Shown: positions 7,835 to 14,893 of the stretch, one piece after another
Layout: each line of letters begins with the position of its first letter
Position numbering within the stretch: the stretch's first letter is position 1
Assembly (NCBI GenBank): GCA_024640385.1
Contig: JAHEFC010000032.1
Location: 1 to 16,295, forward strand
DNA from: Sphingobacteriales bacterium
GTDB taxonomy: Bacteria > Bacteroidota > Bacteroidia > Chitinophagales > Chitinophagaceae
Direction: 5' to 3'
Length of the DNA: 16,295 nt
Position numbers and translations under genes: made by a program
The notes under the pieces: generated by a model
Told to the model about the DNA's origin: nothing
What the model saw: only the letters and a program-made list of their open reading frames with translations
Databases searched by the model: none

Positions 7835-9391
7835 TTAATGCAGTTCAATGGTCTCTACATCAGGGATATCTTTCAAATTCAGTTGTATGTGTTTGATATG
7901 GGCCTTGGACCTGAAGTCGTGGAAGATCTCCAGTATATCGTGGTCAATATATACACTGTCTGAACCGTTGATATCCACAATGGAATATTCAGGGATCTTG
8001 TCAAGCATTTCCACAAATCTTTTCTTATTCAGAAAGCTTACATTCAGGGCCAGGTCAATAACAATATGGGCAATATGGCCATCGTGTTTTTCTTTGATGG
8101 TATATCCTGCGCGGTAGGTGTGTTTGATCAGGAAATAGATCGAGTAGATGAAACCAATGACCACACCTATCAGGAGGTCAGTGAACAGTATGGAGACAAT
8201 GGTTATTATGAATGGCATGAACTGTTCTCTTCCCTGCCTGTATACACCCATGATCATTTTAGGTTTCGCGAGGTTATAACCGGTTCGGATGAGTATCAGG
8301 GCCAGCACAGTATAGGGTATCAGGTTGATCAGCGGGATGGCTACCAGGATGGCCAGTAAGAGCCAGATGCCATGTGTAACTGATGATAGTTTTGTTTTGG
8401 CCCCGGCTTCCGCATTGGCTGAGCTTCTTACAATCACCGCGGTGATGGGAAGACCTCCCACAAGCCCGCTGATAAAGTTTCCCGTGCCCTGGGCGATCAG
8501 TTCCCTGTTCTGGGGAGTTATCCTGTTATATGGATCTATTTTATCAATGGCTTCAATACTTAATAGTGTTTCAAGGGTAGCTACAAAACAGATCAACACG
8601 GCATTTTTCCAAATGGCGGTGTTACTGAAAACAGCCTGCACATTGGGGAGCCTCATCTGTGAAAACACATCATGGGGAACATGCACATACTGGGTAGGCT
8701 TCAGCTGGAAAAATGGAATAAATTGCTGAAACAGGAATGCCAGCAAAGCGCCTGTAAGTACTATAACAAAAGATGTGGGAAGAAAGGGTATTTTTTTAAC
8801 GAGGTATTTATTCCATAAGAACAGGACTCCGTAAGTGAGCAGGGCAATAGTAACGGCTCCGGGAGAAATGATCTGAAAAAAACTCCCGTTTTCAAAACTG
8901 TGATTGAAGGTGAGGATATTGAAGAGCTGGTTGGTCCAGAAATCAGGGCGGTCGTACCCGATCAATAACGGAACCTGTTTAGAAATAAGTATGATGCCAA
9001 TTGCTGCAAGCATGCCTTTGATCACGGAGGAAGGAATGAAATGTGTAAAGCCCCCCAGCCTGAATACACCCAGGAGGATCTGTAAAAGACCGGCTACAGC
9101 CACAGCAAGAAAGAACATTTCAATGCTGCCGAATTCAACGATGGCGGCTGCACAGATCGCTGTAAGACCCGCGGCGGGTCCGCTTACACTTAGAGATGAC
9201 TTGCTGATCAGCGATACGATGACACCGCCAATGATACCGGCAACGATGCCGGCATATACCGGGGCATTGGAGGCCAGGGATATGCCCAGGCAAAGAGGAA
9301 GGGCTACAAAAAATACAGTGATACTAGCTTTGAAATCATGCTTGATGAAAGAAAGCAGGTAGAACCTCGTCTTCCTTGATATGATGTTCAT
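7835..9391 (-). CDS. SulP family inorganic anion transporter with C-terminal STAS-like domain
   Basis: This 518-residue inner-membrane secondary transporter belongs to SulP/SLC26, whose members carry sulfate, bicarbonate or other anions. The substrate cannot be told from sequence. The N-terminal half shows the typical ALPLCLGISLASNAPVYAGI (first helices) and SVSGPAAGLTAI; a later stretch has QELIAQG-like NRELIAQGTGNFISGLVGGLPIT. About 12 hydrophobic segments run to about residue 420, then a cytoplasmic STAS-like domain of about 95 residues (HIAHIVIDLALNVSFLNK..., YSIVDINGSDSVYIDHD). The ATG at 9391 gives the normal N-terminus. The open frame continues to 9481, but those residues overlap the end of the FadN-type gene and a repeat. 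No carbonic anhydrase gene, a common partner, is in the window. Confidence 0.92.
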   Translation of the reverse strand: MNIISRKTRFYLLSFIKHDFKASITVFFVALPLCLGISLASNAPVYAGIVAGIIGGVIVSLISKSSLSVSGPAAGLTAICAAAIVEFGSIEMFFLAVAVAGLLQILLGVFRLGGFTHFIPSSVIKGMLAAIGIILISKQVPLLIGYDRPDFWTNQLFNILTFNHSFENGSFFQIISPGAVTIALLTYGVLFLWNKYLVKKIPFLPTSFVIVLTGALLAFLFQQFIPFFQLKPTQYVHVPHDVFSQMRLPNVQAVFSNTAIWKNAVLICFVATLETLLSIEAIDKIDPYNRITPQNRELIAQGTGNFISGLVGGLPITAVIVRSSANAEAGAKTKLSSVTHGIWLLLAILVAIPLINLIPYTVLALILIRTGYNLAKPKMIMGVYRQGREQFMPFIITIVSILFTDLLIGVVIGFIYSIYFLIKHTYRAGYTIKEKHDGHIAHIVIDLALNVSFLNKKRFVEMLDKIPEYSIVDINGSDSVYIDHDILEIFHDFRSKAHIKHIQLNLKDIPDVETIELH

Positions 9392-9424
9392 GTTATGGCA
9401 AAGGTCGCAATTTCTTGACAAGAT

Positions 9425-9454
9425 ACACAGAGGCTGACGCAGAGAACACAGAGG
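9425..9454. repeat. Short degenerate repeat (acacagag / acgcagag / acacagag) between fadN-like and SulP genes
   Basis: Three near-identical octamers start at 9425, 9437 and 9446. The two exact copies of acacagagg are 21 bp apart, three times the 7-bp period seen in the other arrays. It fills half of the 67-bp gap between the FadN-type stop (9459) and the SulP start (9391). Confidence 0.6.
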
Positions 9455-9458
9455 TCTC

Positions 9459-11843
9459 TTAGTTCCTGACTGGTTTGCCACCTTTCAGGACACTTTGGAT
9501 CCGCTCCAGGGTTTTGCGCTCGCCACAGAGTGAAAGGAATGCTTCGCGTTCCAGGTCAAGCAGGTATTGTTCAGATACCAGGGTTGGTTCGCTGAGATCA
9601 CCACCGCACATGACATAAGCAAGCTTTCGGCCCACCAGGGAATCGTGATCAGTAGCATAACCGCCCCGCCACATGCCGTTGATACCGGCATAGAGGGCAC
9701 CCAGGGCCTGGCGACCGAGCACTTTGACATCTTTGCGCTGCACAGGAGTGACGTATCCGCTGTCATACATTTCGATAACTGATCTCTTGGCTTCAGCGAT
9801 CCTGCGGTCCTGGTTCATTACCACTTCGTCAAGCCCCTTGCGCAATATGCCCAGTTCAAATCCTTCTTTGGCCGATGTGGCCACCTTTGCCGTGGCTATT
9901 GTGAGGAACCTGTTCTTTAATGTTATGGTTTCCGGCTCGTCTTCATGCATTTCATCTGCAGCACGCAGCACAAATTCCTTTGTTCCGCCGCCACCGGGAA
10001 TAAGTCCTACTCCCATTTCAACCAGGCCTATATAGGTTTCCGCAGCCGCACATACTTTGTCTGCATGCAAACTCAGCTCACAGGCACCGCCCAGCGTCAG
10101 CGCATGGGGTGCCACCACTACCGGTACAGAAGAAAAACGGGCCCTGGTCATGGTATTCTGGAACATCCTGATGGCCATATCCAGTTCATCGAACTCCTGT
10201 TCAATAGCCAGCATGAAGATCATGCCCACATTCGCGCCTGCTGAAAAATTCTGTGTGCTGTTCGCAATAACAAGTCCCTTATATTTTTCTTCGGCCAGCG
10301 AAATGGATTTCTGAATGCCTTCAAGCACTTCTCCGCCAATGCTCCCCATTTTTGTATTCCACTCTAAACCCAATACATCATCTCCCAGGTGATAAGTATT
10401 GCAGGCACTGTTCTTCCAGACCGACTGCCCGGCAAAATTCTTCATCACTATAAAAGCAGATTCCTGGCCTTTCGCCACTGTGGTTACATAGGTACCTGTG
10501 GCCGGCGAGTAACAAACTTTATTTCCGTTCTCCACTTTATAGAAAGAAGTATGGCCCTTAGCGATCATGTCTTCCACCCATGGTGAAACCGCATAACTTG
10601 CCTTCTTCATATTCTCCACCGTCTTTGCCAATCCCAGTACATCCCAGCTTTCATAGGCGCCGATCTCCCAGCCAAAACCGGCCATCATCGCATCGTCTAC
10701 ACGGTACAGTTCATCTGAGATCTCAGGATAACGGTGACTGATATACGAGAATAATCCATAATGGAAATGACGGTAGAATTCACCCGCTTTGTCGCTACCG
10801 CTGCAGAGTGCTTTGATCCTTTGCTTCAGGTCGTCAAGAGGTTTTGCCGCCTCCACAGTGGCAAACTTCGGTTTATTACGCGCTCCATATTCCATGGTTT
10901 TCAGGTCCAGCGTGAGGATCTCGCTCTGGCCACCTGATTTTACCTTCTTGAAAAACCCCTGTCCAGTTTTATCACCCAGCCAGTTATTGTCTACCATTTT
11001 TTGCAGCCAGGCAGGGATCACGAATGCTTCGCGGGCTTCATCGTTTGGACGGTTATCGTATACTCCTTTTGCCACTTTGACCATGGTATCTATACCCACC
11101 ACATCTGCTGTACGGAAGGTGGCTGATTTCGGGCGGCCGATGATCGGGCCGGTCAATGCATCCACTTCGTCTATAGACAGTCCCATTTTATCAACCAGTC
11201 CAAATATGGCCATGATACCATATACACCTATCCTGTTTGCAATGAAAGCAGGAGTGTCTTTACATAAAACAGTTGTTTTACCAAGATAGAGGTCGCCATA
11301 ATGCATCAGGAACTCAACGATCCCGGGATCAGTATAGGGTGTTGGAATGATCTCAAGCAATCTCAGGTAACGGGGAGGATTGAAGAAATGTGTTCCACAG
11401 AAATGTTTTTTGAAGTCATCGGATCGGCCCTCAGCCATCATATGAATAGGGATGCCCGATGTATTGGAAGTGATCAGTGTACCTGGTTTACGGAATTGCT
11501 CCACCTGATCGAAAACAAGTTTCTTAATGTCCAGCCTTTCAACAACTACTTCGATCACCCAGTCGCAGCTGGCAATGTCTTTCATGTTATCGTCAAAATT
11601 GCCGGTGGTGATCCGCTTGATCACATCTTTGGTATAAACAGGAGAGGGGTTGCTTTTTATCGCTGCCTGCAGGGCGTCATTGACCAGCTTGTTCCTGGCT
11701 TTCAGATCCTTTGATTCTTTTGCATCATTGGGCACTATATCCAGCAAGATCACCTGGAGACCGATTCCTGCAAAATGACAGGCTATTCTTGATCCCATAA
11801 CTCCCGATCCGAGAACCGCAACTTTCCTGATTGTCCTTTTCAT
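9459..11843 (-). CDS. fadN: Fused 3-hydroxyacyl-CoA dehydrogenase / enoyl-CoA hydratase (FadN type)
   Basis: This cytoplasmic enzyme carries out two beta-oxidation steps: hydration of trans-2-enoyl-CoA and NAD-dependent oxidation of the L-3-hydroxyacyl-CoA. The order is dehydrogenase first and hydratase second, as in Bacillus FadN and opposite to E. coli FadB; the length, 794 residues, fits FadN (about 790). Dehydrogenase: NAD loop GSGVMG (12-17), catalytic His152 in THFFNP, and Asn203 in FIANRIG. Hydratase: oxyanion region SAGANVG (534-540), and both catalytic glutamates, Glu589 in GGACEL and Glu609 in LVEMGVG, followed by IPGGGGT. No thiolase or acyl-CoA dehydrogenase gene, its usual companions, is adjacent; SulP follows after 67 bp. 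A promoter-like TATCTTTG lies about 40 bp upstream of the ATG. Confidence 0.95.
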   Translation of the reverse strand: MKRTIRKVAVLGSGVMGSRIACHFAGIGLQVILLDIVPNDAKESKDLKARNKLVNDALQAAIKSNPSPVYTKDVIKRITTGNFDDNMKDIASCDWVIEVVVERLDIKKLVFDQVEQFRKPGTLITSNTSGIPIHMMAEGRSDDFKKHFCGTHFFNPPRYLRLLEIIPTPYTDPGIVEFLMHYGDLYLGKTTVLCKDTPAFIANRIGVYGIMAIFGLVDKMGLSIDEVDALTGPIIGRPKSATFRTADVVGIDTMVKVAKGVYDNRPNDEAREAFVIPAWLQKMVDNNWLGDKTGQGFFKKVKSGGQSEILTLDLKTMEYGARNKPKFATVEAAKPLDDLKQRIKALCSGSDKAGEFYRHFHYGLFSYISHRYPEISDELYRVDDAMMAGFGWEIGAYESWDVLGLAKTVENMKKASYAVSPWVEDMIAKGHTSFYKVENGNKVCYSPATGTYVTTVAKGQESAFIVMKNFAGQSVWKNSACNTYHLGDDVLGLEWNTKMGSIGGEVLEGIQKSISLAEEKYKGLVIANSTQNFSAGANVGMIFMLAIEQEFDELDMAIRMFQNTMTRARFSSVPVVVAPHALTLGGACELSLHADKVCAAAETYIGLVEMGVGLIPGGGGTKEFVLRAADEMHEDEPETITLKNRFLTIATAKVATSAKEGFELGILRKGLDEVVMNQDRRIAEAKRSVIEMYDSGYVTPVQRKDVKVLGRQALGALYAGINGMWRGGYATDHDSLVGRKLAYVMCGGDLSEPTLVSEQYLLDLEREAFLSLCGERKTLERIQSVLKGGKPVRN

Positions 11844-11881
11844 ATGATGAGCAATTCAATTAGTTAGTTAAACAACTATTC

Positions 11882-11889
11882 CAAAGATA
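11882..11889 (-). promoter_or_regulatory. Candidate -7 promoter element of the fadN-like gene
   Basis: On the - strand this reads TATCTTTG, an exact match to the Bacteroidota -7 consensus TAnnTTTG. A start some seven bases downstream would leave a leader of about 30 bases before the ATG at 11843. No clear -33 TTTG is seen. The stem-loop at 11960-11989 isolates it from the gene upstream. Confidence 0.6.
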
Positions 11890-11950
11890 GGGAATTTAGG
11901 TTATTTACGGATAGTTATTTGGTCCCTGGATCTGATGAGTTTGAGAGGAT

Positions 11951-11989
11951 AAAAAAATAAAAGAGCATTAAAGAAATTTAATGCTCTTT
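11951..11989 (-). terminator. Rho-independent terminator of the NTF2-like lipoprotein gene
   Basis: A perfect 13-bp stem pairs 11960-11972 (aaagagcattaaa) with 11977-11989 around a four-base loop. On the - strand it is followed by TTATTTTTTT. It lies 50 bp after the stop at 12039. With A/T runs on both sides it may act in both directions. Confidence 0.88.
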
Positions 11990-12005
11990 CACTATCACTC
12001 TGATG

Positions 12006-12033
12006 CTAACCGGCTAAACATCTAACCGGCTAA
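12006..12033. repeat. Direct repeat ctaaccggctaa x2
   Basis: Two exact 12-bp copies (12006-12017 and 12022-12033) start 16 bp apart. The stretch can be read as an octamer pattern (ctaaccgg, ctaaacat, ctaaccgg, ctaacaca). It lies between the lipoprotein gene stop and its terminator, so it is in the 3' untranslated region. Confidence 0.75.
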
Positions 12034-12038
12034 CACAC

Positions 12039-12566
12039 TTATTTTCGTCCTTCGTAGCGCAGCATCCAGCTGACCTTCCCGTTTTTGTCAAATCCCCATA
12101 CTTCGTTCACTTTCCTTTTGATCTCTTTGCCGCCCATGGTGCCGATCTCTTCGCCCCATATGGACACCAGGCTTTCGTCCGGATGATCTTTGGTTTTCAG
12201 GGGGATAATGGCGTCGATCTCCGTTTTCAGCGCTGAAAACTGGGCCCTGTCTGCTTTGGCTCCGGCCAGGGCAGAATCAGCCTGGAGCTTTCCGGTGAAT
12301 GCCGGGGTCTCCATATAGAATGAATCTGCAAAATAAGCCCTGGCGCTGTCCAGGGTATTGTTATCAAAATGCCTCCATAAAGCAATGACGATCTCTCCTT
12401 GCTGGGGGTCGCTCAGCTGCCAGTCTGAAGAGTACCTCGACTTGACAGAATATTCATGGGCAGTGGCAGCAGGAGTGGATTCAGGTGTGGCTGTTGCCGG
12501 TTCCTGCTTTGGCGTGTTACAGGCAATGGTTGTTAAGGTCAGGGCAAGAAGAATGAGTTTAGCCAT
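12039..12566 (-). CDS. Lipoprotein, NTF2-like/SnoaL-like domain (probable)
   Basis: This 175-residue protein has a lipoprotein signal, MAKLILLALTLTTIAC, with lipobox TIAC (Cys16). A Pro/Ala/Thr-rich spacer of about 20 residues follows (PKQEPATATPESTPAATA). The rest (IVIALWRHFDNNTLDSARAYFADSF ..., ending VNEVWGFDKNGKVSWMLRYEG) resembles NTF2-like proteins: a helix with an aromatic cluster, then a curved sheet ending in a dense strand. The fold call is from pattern, not from a catalytic motif, and no activity can be assigned. It is likely anchored in an envelope membrane. The gene stands alone: a terminator-like stem-loop lies on both sides. No good -7 element is visible in the 26 bases between the upstream stem-loop and the ATG, so expression may come partly from readthrough. 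Confidence 0.8.
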   Translation of the reverse strand: MAKLILLALTLTTIACNTPKQEPATATPESTPAATAHEYSVKSRYSSDWQLSDPQQGEIVIALWRHFDNNTLDSARAYFADSFYMETPAFTGKLQADSALAGAKADRAQFSALKTEIDAIIPLKTKDHPDESLVSIWGEEIGTMGGKEIKRKVNEVWGFDKNGKVSWMLRYEGRK

Positions 12567-12592
12567 AAGTGAGTTTTAGGGGTTTAAAAGTC

Positions 12593-12627
12593 AAAAAGGT
12601 AATGAAAATTATCATCTTCATTACCTT
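12593..12627 (-). terminator. Stem-loop terminator of the PepSY-like gene
   Basis: A perfect 11-bp stem pairs 12596-12606 (aaggtaatgaa) with 12617-12627 around a ten-base loop. On the - strand it is followed by TTTTTGACTTTT. It lies 30 bp after the stop at 12657. Confidence 0.8.
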
Positions 12628-12656
12628 CTTGAAATATTGGACTGAAAAAACTCAGA

Positions 12657-13097
12657 TCAGGTAGTTGCCGCAGTTTTTATTTCTTTTCCGTTCTTGTCGT
12701 AAAAAACAAATTTCTTCTCAATCCCTTTTTTCATTTCCAGCCTGTATAATTTTTGTCCTTTGTTATTTTCCACGAGGGCGCAGGAGCCCACAGCCCAATC
12801 TGAAAACCTGCTCTTGGACAAGCTGGTATTCACGTCTGCCGGTACCTTGGACCTGTCTATGTACAATTCAGTAAAATTCCAGGTTCCATCCATATGATAA
12901 TATGCACGCTGGGTGCCATTTTCATCTTTGAATTTTACCTGGTAGTCGGTAACGTTATTGGCCCAGTTCACTTCTTTTGCATTCGGATATTTTTTGCCAA
13001 AATGATTTTGTGATTTTTTGGGAACATTGATCACCTGGGCATCTGCTGATGTTGCCACAAAAAAAATGGCTGCTATAAAAAATATGAGATATTTCAT
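12657..13097 (-). CDS. PepSY-like domain periplasmic protein
   Basis: This 146-residue exported protein has a clear signal peptide (MKYLIFFIAAIFFVATSADA, cleaved before Gln21). The mature part matches the Bacteroidota PepSY-like family. The pattern FGKKYPNAKEVNW is followed by YQVKFKDENG, AYYHMDGTWNFTE, a helix ending KSRFSDWAV, and a second half with YRLEMKKG and FVFYDKNGKEIK. Proteins of this kind are small, beta-rich, and often near envelope or stress genes; some are compared with beta-lactamase inhibitor folds. The function is unknown. It lies between the OmpA gene and the NTF2-like lipoprotein with stem-loops on each side, so it is probably transcribed alone. No convincing -7 element is visible in the 39 bases between its ATG and the hairpin at 13136-13189. 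Confidence 0.85.
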   Translation of the reverse strand: MKYLIFFIAAIFFVATSADAQVINVPKKSQNHFGKKYPNAKEVNWANNVTDYQVKFKDENGTQRAYYHMDGTWNFTELYIDRSKVPADVNTSLSKSRFSDWAVGSCALVENNKGQKLYRLEMKKGIEKKFVFYDKNGKEIKTAATT

Positions 13098-13135
13098 CGT
13101 GAAAAATTTTAGACTGTAAATTTACTGATTAAAGG

Positions 13136-13189
13136 AGTGCCGGGGATTCAAATCATTACTGACATATATCAGATTTTCTCCCCGGCACT
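13136..13189 (-). terminator. Long stem-loop after the ompA-like gene (possible terminator)
   Basis: An 11-bp perfect GC-rich stem pairs 13136-13146 (agtgccgggga) with 13179-13189. The 32-base loop contains a small inner palindrome-like stretch (ctgacatatatcag). It begins six bases after the stop at 13195. No proper U-tract follows on the - strand, so it may protect the mRNA 3' end rather than terminate. Confidence 0.6.
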
Positions 13190-13194
13190 TATGT

Positions 13195-14586
13195 TTATTG
13201 ACTCACTTTAAATTCAACACGCCTGTTCTTTGCTTTTCCGCCTGTAGTTGTATTATCAGCGATCGGTTGATCCTGACCATAACCGGTTGCAGTCAGTCTG
13301 TCACCATTTACACCCTTGCTTACCAGGTAAGTTTTAACAGATTCAGCGCGCTGCACTGAAAGTTCCTGGTTCTTTTCAGGTTTGCCAGTATTGTCAGTAT
13401 GACCTGCAATGTTCATCTTGATATCCTTATAATCCTCATTCAGGATCTTAGCCAATTTGTTCAACTCGTTCTTAGCACCTGACGTAAGTGTTGCGCTTCC
13501 GGAAACAAATTGTACGTTGGCAGCTTTGATATTAATTGCAGGGCAACCGCCATTTTCAGCAGTACCAGCAATGGTTGGGCACTTATCTTCTTCGTCGTTA
13601 ATGCCATCACCGTCTGTATCAGGTATAGGACAACCCTGGTATTTAGCAAGACCCGGAACCTGTGGGCATTTGTCTTCTTCATCATTGACACCGTCTTTGT
13701 CAGTGTCTGGTATCGGACATCCGGCATACTTAGGCAATCCAGGAACATCCGGGCACTTGTCTTCTTCATCATTTATACCGTCTTTGTCCTTGTCAGGAAT
13801 CGGGCAACCCTGGTATTTTGCCAGACCTGCCACAGTTGGGCATTTGTCTTCTTCGTCGTTAATGCCATCACTATCGGTATCAGGTATTGGGCAACCCTGG
13901 TAGCGGGCAAGGCCAACAACTGCAGGACATTTATCGTCTTTGTCGAGGATGCCATCGCCATCAGAATCAGCAAGAACATGTTTGCCGAAGAGGCGAAGTT
14001 TCAGGCCCACCTGGATGTTCGTATTATAGTATTTGCCTACTGTATTAGGGTTGTCAGTATTATCCATATTGGTGAAGCCATGGATATAGCGGGCATAAGG
14101 AACTACGCGGGCATGGGGGAATAATTCAAAACCTATATTCCCTGCTATGCTGGTGCTGGTGAGGTCACTTTTTGTATTGTTATTGTTGTCATCAGTCAGG
14201 CCGGAAAGGAAATCGAACTGGGGGCCAGCTACGATCGCAAATTTTTTCCCGACGTGAAATTTCAACAGCAGGGGGACTGAAAAATAGGTGGCTTTTACAT
14301 CTTTCAGAAATGCTGTTGAAGCGTCAGTATAATACGCATAGGAGTTGTATACCAGCTGAGGTTCCAGTGATATGCCATTACTTAAGGGGATATTCAGCCA
14401 GCCGCCGGCACCCCAGCCTGTTTTGTAATTGTAATCCAGGTTGTCATTATCAGCAATGCGGAACTTTGTAAAGTTAGCAGCGCCCAGTAAGCCGCCGCTC
14501 ACTGTATAATGTTCTTTAACGATCTTATTTTGCGCAATAGCGCTGTTGATAGTAAACAGGAGGACTAAGACGAGGTATTTCTTCAT
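13195..14586 (-). CDS. OmpA family outer-membrane protein with five TSP3 calcium repeats
   Basis: This 463-residue envelope protein should link the outer membrane to peptidoglycan. It has a signal peptide (MKKYLVLVLLFTINSAIA, cleaved before Gln19). An N-terminal beta-barrel follows at about 25-205 (alternating strands such as GISLEPQLVYNSYAYYT and FSVPLLLKFHVG). Then come five thrombospondin type 3 repeats of exactly 29 residues (207-351, e.g. DTDSDGINDEEDKCP), rich in Asp and each with two Cys, expected to bind calcium. The C-terminal OmpA domain (about 355-460) has the peptidoglycan-binding GHTDNTG (Asp398) and LSVQRAESV (Arg413). The ATG at 14586 is used; a TTG two codons upstream is less likely. 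A TATCTTTG promoter element lies upstream at 14670. The divergent neighbour is an L,D-transpeptidase, also a peptidoglycan protein. Confidence 0.94.
   Translation of the reverse strand: MKKYLVLVLLFTINSAIAQNKIVKEHYTVSGGLLGAANFTKFRIADNDNLDYNYKTGWGAGGWLNIPLSNGISLEPQLVYNSYAYYTDASTAFLKDVKATYFSVPLLLKFHVGKKFAIVAGPQFDFLSGLTDDNNNNTKSDLTSTSIAGNIGFELFPHARVVPYARYIHGFTNMDNTDNPNTVGKYYNTNIQVGLKLRLFGKHVLADSDGDGILDKDDKCPAVVGLARYQGCPIPDTDSDGINDEEDKCPTVAGLAKYQGCPIPDKDKDGINDEEDKCPDVPGLPKYAGCPIPDTDKDGVNDEEDKCPQVPGLAKYQGCPIPDTDGDGINDEEDKCPTIAGTAENGGCPAINIKAANVQFVSGSATLTSGAKNELNKLAKILNEDYKDIKMNIAGHTDNTGKPEKNQELSVQRAESVKTYLVSKGVNGDRLTATGYGQDQPIADNTTTGGKAKNRRVEFKVSQ
13534..13968 (-). repeat. Five 87-bp TSP3 coding repeats
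   Basis: Five consecutive units of exactly 29 codons begin DSDGDG, DTDSDG, DKDKDG, DTDKDG and DTDGDG. Each carries DEEDKCP (DKDDKCP in the first), and the first four end in GCPIP. The DNA is similar enough between units that unequal recombination could change the copy number in frame. Confidence 0.92.
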
Positions 14587-14893
14587 GATCAAAATTTTTG
14601 TAAGGATGTATTTTTAAGAAGAGATGAATTTGTAAACGGGATGGAACTGACTTTCCGGTTATTTTATTGCAAAGATAAACTGCTGAAAAAAAGTCCGGTG
14701 TCTTCATGTAATTCAGATTATGTAAACGGTCTCTGTTTAATGACAAGATGACTGAATAAGTTGACCAACGCCATTTCCACTCTTCAATCAACTCAAAGGT
14801 AAAATAATTTGACTCAACCTTTGTTGCTGCAGGACTTAATATAAAAGGATTATTTTTTTTCTTTGGAGGGTATAATATTCAAAACCTGCTAAC
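14587..14893. other. Divergent intergenic region between ompA-like and L,D-transpeptidase genes
   Basis: These 307 bases hold the control region of both genes. On the - strand there are two consensus -7 elements, TATCTTTG (14670-14677) and TACCTTTG (14794-14801). On the + strand TTTCTTTG (14858-14865, one mismatch) lies 28 bases before the transpeptidase ATG, followed by a TATAAT-like stretch at about 14871. The nonamer tgtaaacgg occurs twice (about 14630 and 14719). I see no convincing gene; the open frame on the - strand here has no family features. Confidence 0.6.
14670..14677 (-). promoter_or_regulatory. Candidate -7 promoter element of the ompA-like gene
   Basis: On the - strand this reads TATCTTTG, identical to the element before the fadN-like gene and an exact match to TAnnTTTG. 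It would give a leader of about 75 bases before the ATG at 14586. No clear -33 TTTG is seen. Confidence 0.6.

Noticed and set aside
9392..9481. N-terminal extension of SulP
   Set aside because: It translates the acacagag repeat region and the end of the fadN-like gene; the ATG at 9391 gives the normal SulP start.
13510..14124. 204-residue + strand open frame opposite the TSP3 repeats
   Set aside because: It mirrors the repeats of the real OmpA gene on the other strand, with low-complexity hydrophobic content caused by the antisense of Asp-rich codons.
14525..14791. 88-residue - strand open frame upstream of the ompA-like gene
   Set aside because: It overlaps the start of the OmpA gene in another frame and covers the likely promoter; no recognisable domain.
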